From NCBI GenBank assembly GCA_024919175.1, contig CP103804.1:2542001-2606000 (forward strand): DNA of 64,000 nt, given 5' to 3'. This stretch comes from Clostridioides difficile (GTDB lineage: Bacteria; Bacillota; Clostridia; Peptostreptococcales; Peptostreptococcaceae). The notes below the pieces were generated by a model. It ran no database searches. It was not told the origin of the DNA and worked only from the letters and a program-made list of their open reading frames with translations. The position numbers and the translations under genes are program-made. Below, one piece after another: positions 46,464 through 55,288 of the stretch (positions are counted from its first letter, which is position 1; every line of letters begins with the position of its first letter).

Positions 46464-46817
46464 TTAATATTTTTTATCTAAAAAAATATTTTTAATTATA
46501 GTCAATATATCAACTATGACATCCATGTTTGATTTAACGCTGTCTTTAGTAACAAGAAAGTCTGCTGTAACTTCAGTAACAGCTTCTGTTACATCTTTCA
46601 TATTCTCGCCTACTTCTCCAAAATTATTTACAACACTAGGAAGATTATTTAAAGTTGTATTTATATTTTGAGTATTTTCATTTAATACATTTCCAACATT
46701 GTTTAAAATCTTATGTAATTTAGCAAGTACAATAATTAAGTAAATTAAAGCGATACATCCAAGTATAGCTAATAATACATATATTATACTAATATTAATT
46801 GTTATTGTGTTATTCAT
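46464..46817 (-). CDS. DUF948-like membrane-anchored helical protein
   Basis: This 117-aa protein has one N-terminal membrane segment (about 8-33) and a long helical region with heptad-like hydrophobics (ILNNVGNVLNENTQNINTTL), as in DUF948 proteins of Firmicutes. GAGGAA precedes the ATG and the gene starts two bases after the YtxH-like stop, so they are co-transcribed. The pair is often linked to general stress; the function is unknown. Confidence 0.7.
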   Translation of the reverse strand: MNNTITINISIIYVLLAILGCIALIYLIIVLAKLHKILNNVGNVLNENTQNINTTLNNLPSVVNNFGEVGENMKDVTEAVTEVTADFLVTKDSVKSNMDVIVDILTIIKNIFLDKKY

Positions 46818-46819
46818 TA

Positions 46820-47203
46820 TTATTCCTCAGTGACACTTACTGGCTCAACAATGTCTATTACTTTATCTTCCTCACTAAAATCTTCAACATGTTTTTTATT
46901 ATCTATATAATTTCTTATTTTTTGCTTTGATTCAATAAAATTTCCTTTTCTGTCTTCTAATTTTTCAGACATCTTACCTTTTACATCTACTGTTTTCATG
47001 TTTATTTTATCAGCAATTTGTTGAGATGCATCCTTTATATCTTCTCTTGTTTCTTTTCCTGATTTAGGTGCTAATAACACTCCTCCAACTGCACCAGTAA
47101 CAGCTCCTAATACGACACCAGCTGTTGCAATTTTAGCTTGTTTGGCTTTTTCAGCTTTTTGTTTAGCTTTTCTCTTATCTTCTATCTTTTTTGATAAACT
47201 CAT
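46820..47203 (-). CDS. YtxH-domain protein
   Basis: This 127-aa protein has a basic N-terminus, a glycine-rich membrane segment (TAGVVLGAVTGAVGGVLLAP) and the YtxH hallmark LLAPKSGKETREDI, then a helical tail. YtxH-like proteins are small stress-related proteins in Bacilli. Start at ATG 47203, 9 bases after GAGGAG; the frame opens at TTG 47209 but that spacing is too short. Operon with the DUF948-like gene. Confidence 0.8.
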   Translation of the reverse strand: MSLSKKIEDKRKAKQKAEKAKQAKIATAGVVLGAVTGAVGGVLLAPKSGKETREDIKDASQQIADKINMKTVDVKGKMSEKLEDRKGNFIESKQKIRNYIDNKKHVEDFSEEDKVIDIVEPVSVTEE

Positions 47204-47532
47204 ATCCAATCGCTCCTCATTATAATATTTCTAAATATTATAATACATTTTTTTCCATAATGATATAGTTTCTAACTAAATTTTTGAAAACTAATAAAAA
47301 TTCTTTCTAGTATTTATCTATATATAGATAATAAGAATTCTAAATCTATTTCCAAAAACTCTATAGTATGAACATTGGAAAAACTCTTTAATATAGGTCC
47401 TCTATTCTTTTGCTGTCTATTAAAAATTTTGATACAGTTTCTAAATGCAATTCTTCATTAGCGTTTAAACATCTTATTTCTTTTGTGTTAAATATCCCTC
47501 TATTTTTTCACCCTTTTAAATAAATTAATTTT

Positions 47533-47694
47533 AAAAAACAATAAGAGAGGAATTAATCCTCTCTTTTAAATTTAATTAGATTTGGCAGGGCGGCGTATCC
47601 TGCATCTCTATTAACTACTTGCAAGCAGCGTATTGGGTGCCTTTTCCAACCTCAAATCTAATTAATAAATATTTACATATATATTTATATTATA
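47533..47694 (-). ncRNA. Structured RNA with promoter and terminator, family unknown
   Basis: On the minus strand a promoter (TTGAAA at 47717-47712, 17-bp spacer, TATAAT at 47694-47689) leads into a transcript of about 150 bases. A 13-bp closing stem (TTAATTAGATTTG with CAAATCTAATTAA) encloses a GC-rich core containing the hairpin GCAGG/CCTGC. It ends in a perfect 8-bp terminator (AGAGAGGA/TCCTCTCT) with T's. The core is far more GC-rich than its surroundings. It does not show 4.5S RNA, tmRNA or RNase P signatures; a 6S-like RNA is possible. Confidence 0.65.
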
Positions 47695-47745
47695 ACTTAT
47701 TTGATAATATTTTTCAATATTTTAGGAAAAATTAATAATATTATG

Positions 47746-48129
47746 TTAACCATCATATTGTAATACTCTTCCACTACTAATTCTACTCTCCAATTTTGCT
47801 TCTTTTATGGCATATAATGAAGAGACATATAGATATCCTTTTTTTGTATCTAGTTCTGTAGCAACTAATATATAATCATCAAGTTTTTTTACAAATTCTA
47901 CACTTTTACCAGGTTTTTTAGGATGGCTTCCTATATACTCAGGAGATTTCAACACTATTTTTATAGTTTCTAGTATATCATTAAAAATATTTTTACTTAA
48001 TTGACCTCTATGTTTTTTCTTTATATGTTTTATAACACCAGAAGAAGCATAAATCTTACCAGTATATTTAATTCCAGCGAGTTCAGCTAATTCTTCATCT
48101 ATGATTCCAACAACTTTGTCTGTAGACAT
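47746..48129 (-). CDS. PBECR-like nuclease-fold protein
   Basis: This 127-aa protein (MSTDKVVGIIDEELAELAG) has GKIYASSGVIKHIKKKHRGQ, a histidine-containing helix, then SPEYIGSHPKKPGKSVEFVK and a final strand pair. This layout matches phage-associated Barnase/EndoU/ColicinE5/RelE-like (PBECR) domains. Such domains are often RNase toxins or phage structural fusions; here it stands alone without an antitoxin gene. Start ATG 48129, 10 bases after AAAGGAA; the GTG at 48138 is too close to that site. Confidence 0.55.
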   Translation of the reverse strand: MSTDKVVGIIDEELAELAGIKYTGKIYASSGVIKHIKKKHRGQLSKNIFNDILETIKIVLKSPEYIGSHPKKPGKSVEFVKKLDDYILVATELDTKKGYLYVSSLYAIKEAKLESRISSGRVLQYDG

Positions 48130-48393
48130 ATAAAGCACATTCCTTTCTAAGATAATTTACTGCTAAAATTATTAAATTTAAATATCTATATTTAAAGTAT
48201 AGTTTATTCGAAAAAGAAAAGATAGTATAATATAGTTTTTTCATATGTGACTTTATATAACCTCTTTTTATATGATTTATAAATGGTAACTAAGGCTCTA
48301 TTTTCAAATTATTTTTGGAAAATTTTTAGTTTTTTAAGCTTATATTATATATATGTAATTTTTTACTTGAAAATATATATATTCTGAATTATT

Positions 48394-48507
48394 ATAATAG
48401 TAAGAATTAAAATAAAATTAGGCAAAGCTAGGGAAACCTAGTGACGCAAAGCTATAGGGGCTAAAATTTAAAAATTGTGACAATCTTTAGATTGTTGCTT
48501 TTTTGGG
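48394..48507 (+). promoter_or_regulatory. c-di-GMP-I (GEMM-I) riboswitch with terminator
   Basis: A TATAAT box (48394-48399) is followed by the GEMM-I core: GGCAAAG, a CTAGG-GAAA-CCTAG hairpin with GNRA loop, then GACGCAAAGCTATAGGGGCTA. AGGCAA can pair with TTGCTT (48496-48501) as P1. The 3' half departs from consensus. ACAATCT/AGATTGT (48480-48495) followed by TTTTTT forms a terminator, suggesting control of the downstream yield of YbaK-type deacylase by c-di-GMP. Confidence 0.8.
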
Positions 48508-48605
48508 TTAATCTATTGATTTATTTAATAAAAATATTTTCTTTTAAAGTTTTCTATGATAATATTATTTTTATATATCAAATAAATTGCCAATAGGAGG
48601 AAATT

Positions 48606-49094
48606 ATGAACGCTCAACAAGAAGTATATAAAAAATTGGATGAATTAAATATATCTTATGAAATTGTAAATCATCCTGCAGTCTATACAATTGATGAAAT
48701 GGAACAATTAAAAACACTACAAATGGAGTTTGTTGTAAAAAATTTATTCCTTCGTGATTCTAAGGGTAAAGAACACTTTTTAGTTGTATTAGGTAAGGAT
48801 AAAAAAGCAGATTTAAAGGATATACGCCAAAAAATTGATAGCAAACCTCTTAGTTTTGCTTCTGAGGAAAGACTTGAAAAGTATCTAAAACTCACTAAAG
48901 GAGCTGTAACACCTTTTGGTATACTAAATGATAATGATGCTATTGTAAAGATTGTATTTGATAAAGATTTATTAAAAATGGATAAAATAGGTATACATCC
49001 AAATGACAATACTGCTACTGTATTTTTAAAGTTTGACGATTTAAAAAGGCTTATAGAAGAAAATGGAAATGAAATATACTATGTAGAGGTATAA
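48606..49094 (+). CDS. YbaK/ProX-type aminoacyl-tRNA deacylase
   Basis: This 162-aa editing-domain protein resembles free-standing ProX/YbaK enzymes that hydrolyse mischarged Ala- or Cys-tRNA(Pro). Conserved features: NHPAVYTIDEM, VVKNLFLRDSKGKEHFLVVL (catalytic-site lysine), KLTKGAVTPFGILND and the IHPNDNTATVFL C-terminus. TAGGAGG precedes the ATG. It is the first gene downstream of the c-di-GMP-I riboswitch. Confidence 0.85.
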   Translation: MNAQQEVYKKLDELNISYEIVNHPAVYTIDEMEQLKTLQMEFVVKNLFLRDSKGKEHFLVVLGKDKKADLKDIRQKIDSKPLSFASEERLEKYLKLTKGAVTPFGILNDNDAIVKIVFDKDLLKMDKIGIHPNDNTATVFLKFDDLKRLIEENGNEIYYVEV

Positions 49095-49126
49095 GTCTAT
49101 TATCTTACATATAATAAAAAATAGAT

Positions 49127-49169
49127 AAAGTGGATGTCTCAAAATAAAAATTTGAGTCATCCACTTTTT
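49127..49169. terminator. Bidirectional terminator
   Basis: AAAGTGGATG(T)CTCAAA pairs with TTTGAGTCATCCACTTT, followed by TT. It separates the deacylase from the convergent GC-richer block. Confidence 0.8.
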
Positions 49170-49181
49170 ATGCATTTTCTA

Positions 49182-51725
49182 TTAAGTCATATCATCCCTA
49201 AGCGCATCAATAATATTTTCTCTTTTTATCTTACTAGTGGCATACAGCATTGTAATGAACACTATAAAGAGAACAGCAAACACGCTGATTCCGATACTGG
49301 CCCATGGAAGTACAAAATCTATATCGTCTGTGACCATTCCCTTATGAATTAACCAGGAAGAAATTACCGCTATTGGAAGTCCAAAGAGCAATGCCCTCAT
49401 GCCATAAAATGCACATTCAAAATTCATCATCTTCTGAAAATCGCGCTCAGACATTCCCACAGAGCGAAGCATGGCAAGCTCACGACGACGCAGTTTGATA
49501 TTCGTTGAAATTGTGTTAAATACATTGGCTACTGCAATCAGCGAAATCATAATGATAAAAGTATATGCGAACACGTTGGCAATGAAGATGTAATTGCGGT
49601 TCTCATCCATCATTCCATACATATTGTACAAGTTGTACTCGGCAGTAATTCCCTCACTCTCGATAATCTTCTCCATCTCTGCAACTGACTGAGTGGGATT
49701 CTTTGATTGAAAACTCAGACTTTTAATTCCTGTAGAAGCATTTGGAGTCTCAAACGCATCTTTTACTGAATAAGGTGCCAGTACCCTGAAGTAGGCTTTC
49801 TTCATCTTGGAGTTTCTGCTATCTGGTGGAGAATCGGGTGGAACAACTTCTACAAACGTAAGTTTTACGTTTTGCTTATCGACCATGTTCGACTTTCCAT
49901 CGGTTTCAGGGGTAAGGTTAATATTCACAGAAGAATTAGAGAAGATATCAATAGTATGGTCATCCTCCACTATCATGGAAACTGCAATCATTTTTGCATT
50001 TTGCCCAGTATATTCTTTTGTTGGTAACTCTAAATCTTTGATAATATTCAGATAAGTACTGTCATCAAGAAACTGTATATCTACTGGCATATCAACCGTT
50101 TCATCTGGCGAATGTGAGCCATCATAGTTCAAGTAATCATCTGTAAGTTCATTCACTTTAGCAACACATGAATAAGTCATAAGTTCTTGATACAAGCCTT
50201 CATAAACACCATTGGCAGTCTTCAGTTTATTGTAAAGCTGTAGCATTTTGCTGTCGTTCATATCCTGTGTGGAAAAAATGATATCTTGGTCAGTAATCTC
50301 TGATGCCTGATTTGAAACCTGTTTCAGATCTGCTACCAAAGCACTGGTCGATATGAACAATACTATGCTTAAAATAAGCGACAGTACTATGCTACGATAG
50401 CGTTTCTTATTTCTTTTAAAATTTTTCAGCGCAAGAGCTCCTTCTAGACCGTAAATACGCTGTGACAGCTTTGATATCTTCACGGCTTTGGATTCGATTT
50501 TTACCTCATTAGTCTGGCGAATACACTCCATCACTGGTTTGCTGGCGGCCTTTCTGGCTGGAATATAGGCCGATATCAAGATGGTAACCATGCTGACGAT
50601 TGCTGCAACGACGATTGCAGGGATAGACAATGTCAAGGTTAAAGATATGCCAGTATAGAGAACATTTGCGAAATTTTTGGAAATAACAGAAATCACAAGC
50701 CCAATACTAACTATACCGACCGCAATACCAATTGGTATGCCAATAGCACCAATGCAAAGACCCTCAAACAACACCGAATTACGTAGCTGCTTTGCTGTGC
50801 CTCCAACAGATGAAAGGATTCCAAATTGCTGTGTGCGTTCATTCAACGACATGTTAAACGAATTATAGATTAGAAAAATCGAGCCAAGCATGATGATAGC
50901 TACCACAATCCCACCAACTGAATACAAAAGCATATTGAACAAGTTGTTGTCGGAAATACCCATAAAACGCAACACATTATCATTCAAAACGTAAGCATGG
51001 TCTCCAGTGCCGCTTATATATGAATGAACCTGACGTGGATTTTTCAACGTAACAAACATGCTAAGGCTGTCCGTTTTGACTTGAGCATCCGCTTTGGTTA
51101 TCAATGTATATCCTGGTGCAGAAGAGTCCTCAAATACTGGCTTTCGAAAAGTCCCAACAACTGTGTAGCTTCTCTCACCTTGTGACACAAGGGTTTCATC
51201 TCCAGCATATGGATCACTCTGATTAAGCTTCTCGTTTCCATTCATGCGGTTTCCCACAGGTAAAGAAATAGTGTCGCCCACTGAGAATTTGACACCACCA
51301 TCTGTTGCAACTTTCCCTGAAACAAGAATCTCTCCACTGTTTTTAGGTAATCTACCAGAAATCAAAGTTATAGGCAAAGTATCAAAGGCTTCTTTGCTGA
51401 ATCCTGCTATAAAAAGATATGGTTTATTCGGGTTTTTGCCGCCATTAAGTTTTGCATAGCCGATATTTTCAAATGTTGATGTATTTACAACTTCATCATT
51501 GCTTGTCTGTTCCTGTACGAAAGAGGGATTAACATCCAAAAATTCAACGTGCCAATCGCCGTATTTCTCAATCGAGCCATTTACCATATAGTTTTGCAGG
51601 GAAACGGCAAGTGTAGCGACTGCTGTAATCATGGCAGCAGACAGAACAACTCCGATAACTGTTACAATCGTTCGTGTACGTCTCTTTTTCATGTTTTGCA
51701 GGGCAACTTTGTTAAAAATGTTCAT
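49182..51725 (-). CDS. FtsX-domain ABC transporter permease in acquired block
   Basis: This 847-aa two-halved permease has membrane anchors near 18-40 and 440-460, triplets near 265-390 and 720-840, and FtsX signatures QFGILSSVGGTAKQL and ELAMLRSVGMSERDF. Codon and base use are clearly GC-richer than neighbours (25 of 60 bases G or C in the line at 51541). The organisation matches Vex-type efflux systems with a linked TCS. Substrate unknown. Confidence 0.9.
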   Translation of the reverse strand: MNIFNKVALQNMKKRRTRTIVTVIGVVLSAAMITAVATLAVSLQNYMVNGSIEKYGDWHVEFLDVNPSFVQEQTSNDEVVNTSTFENIGYAKLNGGKNPNKPYLFIAGFSKEAFDTLPITLISGRLPKNSGEILVSGKVATDGGVKFSVGDTISLPVGNRMNGNEKLNQSDPYAGDETLVSQGERSYTVVGTFRKPVFEDSSAPGYTLITKADAQVKTDSLSMFVTLKNPRQVHSYISGTGDHAYVLNDNVLRFMGISDNNLFNMLLYSVGGIVVAIIMLGSIFLIYNSFNMSLNERTQQFGILSSVGGTAKQLRNSVLFEGLCIGAIGIPIGIAVGIVSIGLVISVISKNFANVLYTGISLTLTLSIPAIVVAAIVSMVTILISAYIPARKAASKPVMECIRQTNEVKIESKAVKISKLSQRIYGLEGALALKNFKRNKKRYRSIVLSLILSIVLFISTSALVADLKQVSNQASEITDQDIIFSTQDMNDSKMLQLYNKLKTANGVYEGLYQELMTYSCVAKVNELTDDYLNYDGSHSPDETVDMPVDIQFLDDSTYLNIIKDLELPTKEYTGQNAKMIAVSMIVEDDHTIDIFSNSSVNINLTPETDGKSNMVDKQNVKLTFVEVVPPDSPPDSRNSKMKKAYFRVLAPYSVKDAFETPNASTGIKSLSFQSKNPTQSVAEMEKIIESEGITAEYNLYNMYGMMDENRNYIFIANVFAYTFIIMISLIAVANVFNTISTNIKLRRRELAMLRSVGMSERDFQKMMNFECAFYGMRALLFGLPIAVISSWLIHKGMVTDDIDFVLPWASIGISVFAVLFIVFITMLYATSKIKRENIIDALRDDMT

Positions 51726-51733
51726 GACCGTAT

Positions 51734-52411
51734 CTACCTCCTCTCATCTCGCGTCACTTTGCCATCTGATATACAGATAATGCGGTCTGCTTGCAGGGCG
51801 ATATTTTCGTCATGCGTGACGATGATAAGGGTTTGACGATATTTTTTATTGCTTAATTTCAGTAAATTGATAATTTCATGTCCATTTCGGCTATCCAAAC
51901 TGCCTGTGGGTTCGTCAGCAAGCATGACCGCTGGGGCGTTCATCAAAGCGCGTCCTATGGAAACACGCTGTTGCTGACCGCCAGAAAGCTGATTAGGTAA
52001 ATGTGTTTTGCGGTCTTTTAGCCCAAGTAGAACCAATAAATCATTCAAACGTTCCTCATTTACCTTTCGCTTGTCCATCAGTATAGGCAAAGTGATGTTT
52101 TCCACAACATTCAAAGTTGGAATGAGATTGTGAAACTGGTAAATCAGTCCGACTTGTCGCCTACGGAAAATAGCTAGCTTTTCATTGCTTTGGGCATATA
52201 CATCCTGCCCATCCAAATATACCTTTCCACTTGTTGGTACATCCACACCACCAATGATATGAAGCAATGTGGATTTGCCAGAGCCAGAGGAACCGATGAT
52301 TGCGGTAAACTCCCCCTTTTCTATTGTAAGTGAAACATTGTCAAGTGCGGTAACTTGGTTCTCGCCCTTGCCATAGACCTTGCATAGATTTTCAATTTTT
52401 AAGAACTCCAT
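51734..52411 (-). CDS. ABC exporter ATP-binding protein in acquired block
   Basis: ATPase of 225 aa: Walker A GSSGSGKST, Q loop YQFHNLIP, signature LSGGQQQR, Walker B AVMLADEPTGSLDS, H loop IVTHDE. AAGGAGA precedes the ATG. Eight bases separate it from the permease. Same GC-rich composition as the block. Confidence 0.92.
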   Translation of the reverse strand: MEFLKIENLCKVYGKGENQVTALDNVSLTIEKGEFTAIIGSSGSGKSTLLHIIGGVDVPTSGKVYLDGQDVYAQSNEKLAIFRRRQVGLIYQFHNLIPTLNVVENITLPILMDKRKVNEERLNDLLVLLGLKDRKTHLPNQLSGGQQQRVSIGRALMNAPAVMLADEPTGSLDSRNGHEIINLLKLSNKKYRQTLIIVTHDENIALQADRIICISDGKVTRDERR

Positions 52412-52493
52412 TATGTAAGTCTCCTTTCTTATGGTTTAACCATATAATATAACTTTCAACTTACATCTCTGTGACTTTAAGGTGAGAGATTAG

Positions 52494-53483
52494 TCACTTT
52501 GGAAAACGAATGACAAATATCGCTCCACCTTGTGGGTGATTTTTTGCGGTAATAGTTCCTTCCTGACGTGTTATAATTGTCTTGCAGAGAGCCAATCCAA
52601 TACCGTACCCTGTAGCGTCTGTGTTTTTTCCACGATAAAACCTGTCAAACAAGCATGGTAAATCTTCTTTTTCAAAGCCAGCACCGCTGTCGTGGATGCT
52701 AATCTCAGTAAACAGTGGGTTGTCCTCACAAATAATCTCAATCTTACCCTTATCACCTACACTTTCGATGCAATTTTTGATAATGTTTTGAATCGCTTCA
52801 GAAATCCAACCTGAATCTCCTTGAATAATCATTCCTTTCGTCACATCTATTTTTAAATCAATATCGTGTAGCTCAATTGGAATCAGGAATGGGCGAAGTG
52901 CATTGGATATCAAGTTGTTCACATCTATCTGCTCGTTTTTAAAAACCACAATACCTGCGTCCAAACGAGATAATTTCAATAGAGAGGTAATCAGCCAATC
53001 CATCTGTACAAACAATTCCTCTGTTTCTCGCACCAATACTTTCCGTTCATTTTCATCAGGGCTATTCGCTAACAATGACATGATAATGTTAGCGGATGTG
53101 AGAGGAGTGCGGAGTTGGTGGGCTATGTCAGCCAACGAATCGGCAAGATGTTCTTTTTCTTTTTTCAGTGCATCATTTTGTTCTCTAATACACAGAGTCA
53201 TTTTTGTTATCTCGCTGTGCAGAATGGAAAGTTCGCCCTCATCCGATTCACCAATATACAGATGGTCAGCATTGTGAAGTACAAGATCGATTTGATTTGA
53301 AATCTGTGCAATGCTTTTATATCGGGCTTTGGTAAAGGCAAAAAACGCTATGCCAAAAGCAACAACAGAAGCAATAGCAAGGATTCCCGCTATCATATTT
53401 ATTGCAAACCCAAGTATTACAGTGGTGATAGCCATTACAGCAAATAAAATGACAAACTGTTTAAACTCTCTGTTCCGAAGCAT
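52494..53483 (-). CDS. Sensor histidine kinase in acquired block
   Basis: This 329-aa kinase has two adjoining membrane segments (about 9-52) with almost no extracellular loop, the intramembrane-sensing type. HisKA has H122 (DIAHQLRTPLTS); the ATPase domain shows IIKNCIESVGD, HDSGAGF and GYGIGLALCKTII. Start ATG 53483 with a GGGGGCGG stretch upstream; the longer frame start at 53513 lies within the regulator gene. It overlaps the response regulator by 23 bases. Confidence 0.88.
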   Translation of the reverse strand: MLRNREFKQFVILFAVMAITTVILGFAINMIAGILAIASVVAFGIAFFAFTKARYKSIAQISNQIDLVLHNADHLYIGESDEGELSILHSEITKMTLCIREQNDALKKEKEHLADSLADIAHQLRTPLTSANIIMSLLANSPDENERKVLVRETEELFVQMDWLITSLLKLSRLDAGIVVFKNEQIDVNNLISNALRPFLIPIELHDIDLKIDVTKGMIIQGDSGWISEAIQNIIKNCIESVGDKGKIEIICEDNPLFTEISIHDSGAGFEKEDLPCLFDRFYRGKNTDATGYGIGLALCKTIITRQEGTITAKNHPQGGAIFVIRFPK

Positions 53484-54156
53484 ATCCGCCCCCCAATCTA
53501 TACCCTGTTCCACGAATGGTCAGAATTATTTGTGGGCTTGTTGGATCGTTCTCTATCTTTTCTCTCAATCGTTTTATGTACACAGTCAATGTATTGTCAT
53601 TGACAAACTCACCTGCCGCATCCCATAATTCGTCAAGTAGCCTACTCCTTGTAATAATACTTTTTGGGTTACTAATAAACACTAACAACAAGCGGTATTC
53701 TAAAGCTGAAAGAAAAACTTCATTGCCGTTTTTTTTCACAACCCCACTTGCCATATCGACATGAAGTCCACAGATTTCAAAAGCTGATTCTGAACGTCCA
53801 CTTTTTCGTAGGGCAGTTCCAATTCGCGCAATCAGTTCACGAGGACGAAAAGGCTTGGTGATATAATCATCTGCGCCTATGTTCAATCCAGTAACAACAC
53901 TCGCCTCATCGCTGGAAGCTGTCAGAAAGATAACAGGAATATCTTGCATTTCTTTGATTTCTGTACAGACTGTAAAGCCATTTCCATCGGGCAAGGAAAT
54001 ATCAATCAACGCTAAGTCAAATTTATTACTGACAAGTGTGGCAATGGCTTCACCACGAGTAGGGGCATGGGTAACTGTAAATCCCTCCGAGTTCAGTAAA
54101 AGCATAAGATTCTTAGCGATTGCCTTATCATCCTCAACTAAAAATATACGTTTCAT
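53461..54156 (-). CDS. OmpR-family response regulator in acquired block
   Basis: This 231-aa regulator has EDD pocket, phospho-acceptor D52 (LIDISLPDGNGF), KPFRPRE with the switch lysine, and a C-terminal winged helix (EFVNDNTLTVYIKRLREKIE). It is first in the operon regulator-kinase-(gap)-ATPase-permease and probably activates the exporter promoter in the 82-bp gap at 52412-52493. Confidence 0.9.
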   Translation of the reverse strand: MKRIFLVEDDKAIAKNLMLLLNSEGFTVTHAPTRGEAIATLVSNKFDLALIDISLPDGNGFTVCTEIKEMQDIPVIFLTASSDEASVVTGLNIGADDYITKPFRPRELIARIGTALRKSGRSESAFEICGLHVDMASGVVKKNGNEVFLSALEYRLLLVFISNPKSIITRSRLLDELWDAAGEFVNDNTLTVYIKRLREKIENDPTSPQIILTIRGTGYRLGGGYASEQRV

Positions 54157-54172
54157 TTATTTTCACCATCCT

Positions 54173-54328
54173 TTATAGCCCTGTTCCTATATCGTCTGTC
54201 AACAGGAGCAAGGTATGTATTTCCATTTTTTTAGCTAACTTAATCTTACCAGCAGAACAGTGACACATTGCCATTATGTATGCAGTTTTCCAGTTTTTAG
54301 ATAACTGTTTTGTTGTTATATAATCCAT
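54173..54328 (-). pseudogene. Small HTH-protein remnant at edge of acquired block
   Basis: A 51-codon ORF with a good GGAGGTG ribosome site starts MDYITTKQLSKNW, like the small helix-turn-helix proteins found on Clostridial integrative elements. After SAGKIK the expected continuation is lost, suggesting a frameshift. It marks the likely outer edge of the acquired block. Confidence 0.45.
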
Positions 54329-54817
54329 GCATAACACCTCCATTGCTTTATTATATTTCTTTTGATGGAAATATACAAGTTGAGGTATAAAACAAAAACA
54401 TGAGCATAGGAAGACGTTCAATTTTCCACACAGACTATAGATGTTAGAAGAGGTTAAAGAGGTAAAAACTTTTGTAACAAATATATGGAATGGGATACCC
54501 CTTATGTTAAAAATTATTGTTGCTAAGTATCTCATTGTATTTGAAAATAGCTGTTTATTAAGTTTTAAGAATAAAATAGACTATTAAAATAACGCATGCT
54601 ATAATTAGGATTATAACATGCATTATTTTCTATAATAGTAAGTGTCATATTAATATTAGAAGGTTTTAGAGTAATAGATAATGGACTGACGATTAAACCA
54701 AAGTAATTTGTAAAGTACAATTAAAATAGTCTTAAGTATTGATTAAAAATAAGGGGAATTCGATATACTTGTGTCGCATTTATCATGATAAAATAAAAAC
54801 ATAAGGAGGAATTTAAT
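54329..54817. other. Non-coding gap with inverted repeat
   Basis: Base composition returns to A+T-rich here. A hairpin at 54586-54632 pairs AAATAACGCATG with CATGCATTATTT around TATAAT/ATTATA. No gene was seen. Confidence 0.45.
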
Positions 54818-55165
54818 ATGTCATTTACTGAAATATGTATTTATCAAGTCAAGCCGCAAAAGGTAGATGAGTTTGAAGCACTAATGCTTGTGGTTAAGAA
54901 ATTTTTAGAAAAGCAAGATGGATTACTTTTACTTCGGTTGAGCAAAAGAGAGTACCACATCGACTTAGAACAAATTAAGAAGGGACTTCCTCCTCCAAAA
55001 ATCACTCGCATTGTAAAGAGTGTTAAGTATATGCTCTTTTGGGAATTTGATACGAAAGAAAATTATGGAATTGCAGAAAAGAATCTTTATGATAGTTATT
55101 GGAAATCTATCGAAAAATGTTTAATAGTGCCACATGATAAATATCTAGGGGAAAGGTTATTTTAA
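54818..55165 (+). CDS. Dimeric alpha-beta barrel (ABM-like) protein
   Basis: This 115-aa protein begins MSFTEICIYQVKPQKVDEFE, the first strand and helix of antibiotic-biosynthesis-monooxygenase-type folds, and has YMLFWEFDTKENYGIAEK near its end. Such small proteins may be oxygenases or ligand-binding proteins; no catalytic residue can be pointed to. AAGGAGG precedes the ATG. Monocistronic with a terminator. Confidence 0.65.
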   Translation: MSFTEICIYQVKPQKVDEFEALMLVVKKFLEKQDGLLLLRLSKREYHIDLEQIKKGLPPPKITRIVKSVKYMLFWEFDTKENYGIAEKNLYDSYWKSIEKCLIVPHDKYLGERLF

Positions 55166-55172
55166 AAAAATA

Positions 55173-55234
55173 AAAGAAACGCCAACCACTTACAAAACGT
55201 AGTGTTTATGATGGTTTATGGCGTTTTCTTTATT
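55173..55234. terminator. Bidirectional terminator
   Basis: AAAGAAACGCCA pairs with TGGCGTTTTCTTT between convergent genes. Confidence 0.75.
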
Positions 55235-55288
55235 TCTTCTGGTGCGAAATTGTGATTTACAAGGATAGATTTTTTCTACTGTTTTCTA

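Noticed and set aside
47533..47682. Structured RNA as 4.5S SRP RNA, tmRNA or RNase P RNA
   Set aside because: The conserved GGAAGGAAGCAGCC-like, tmRNA alanyl-acceptor and GAGGAAAGUCC-type signatures are absent and the length is wrong.
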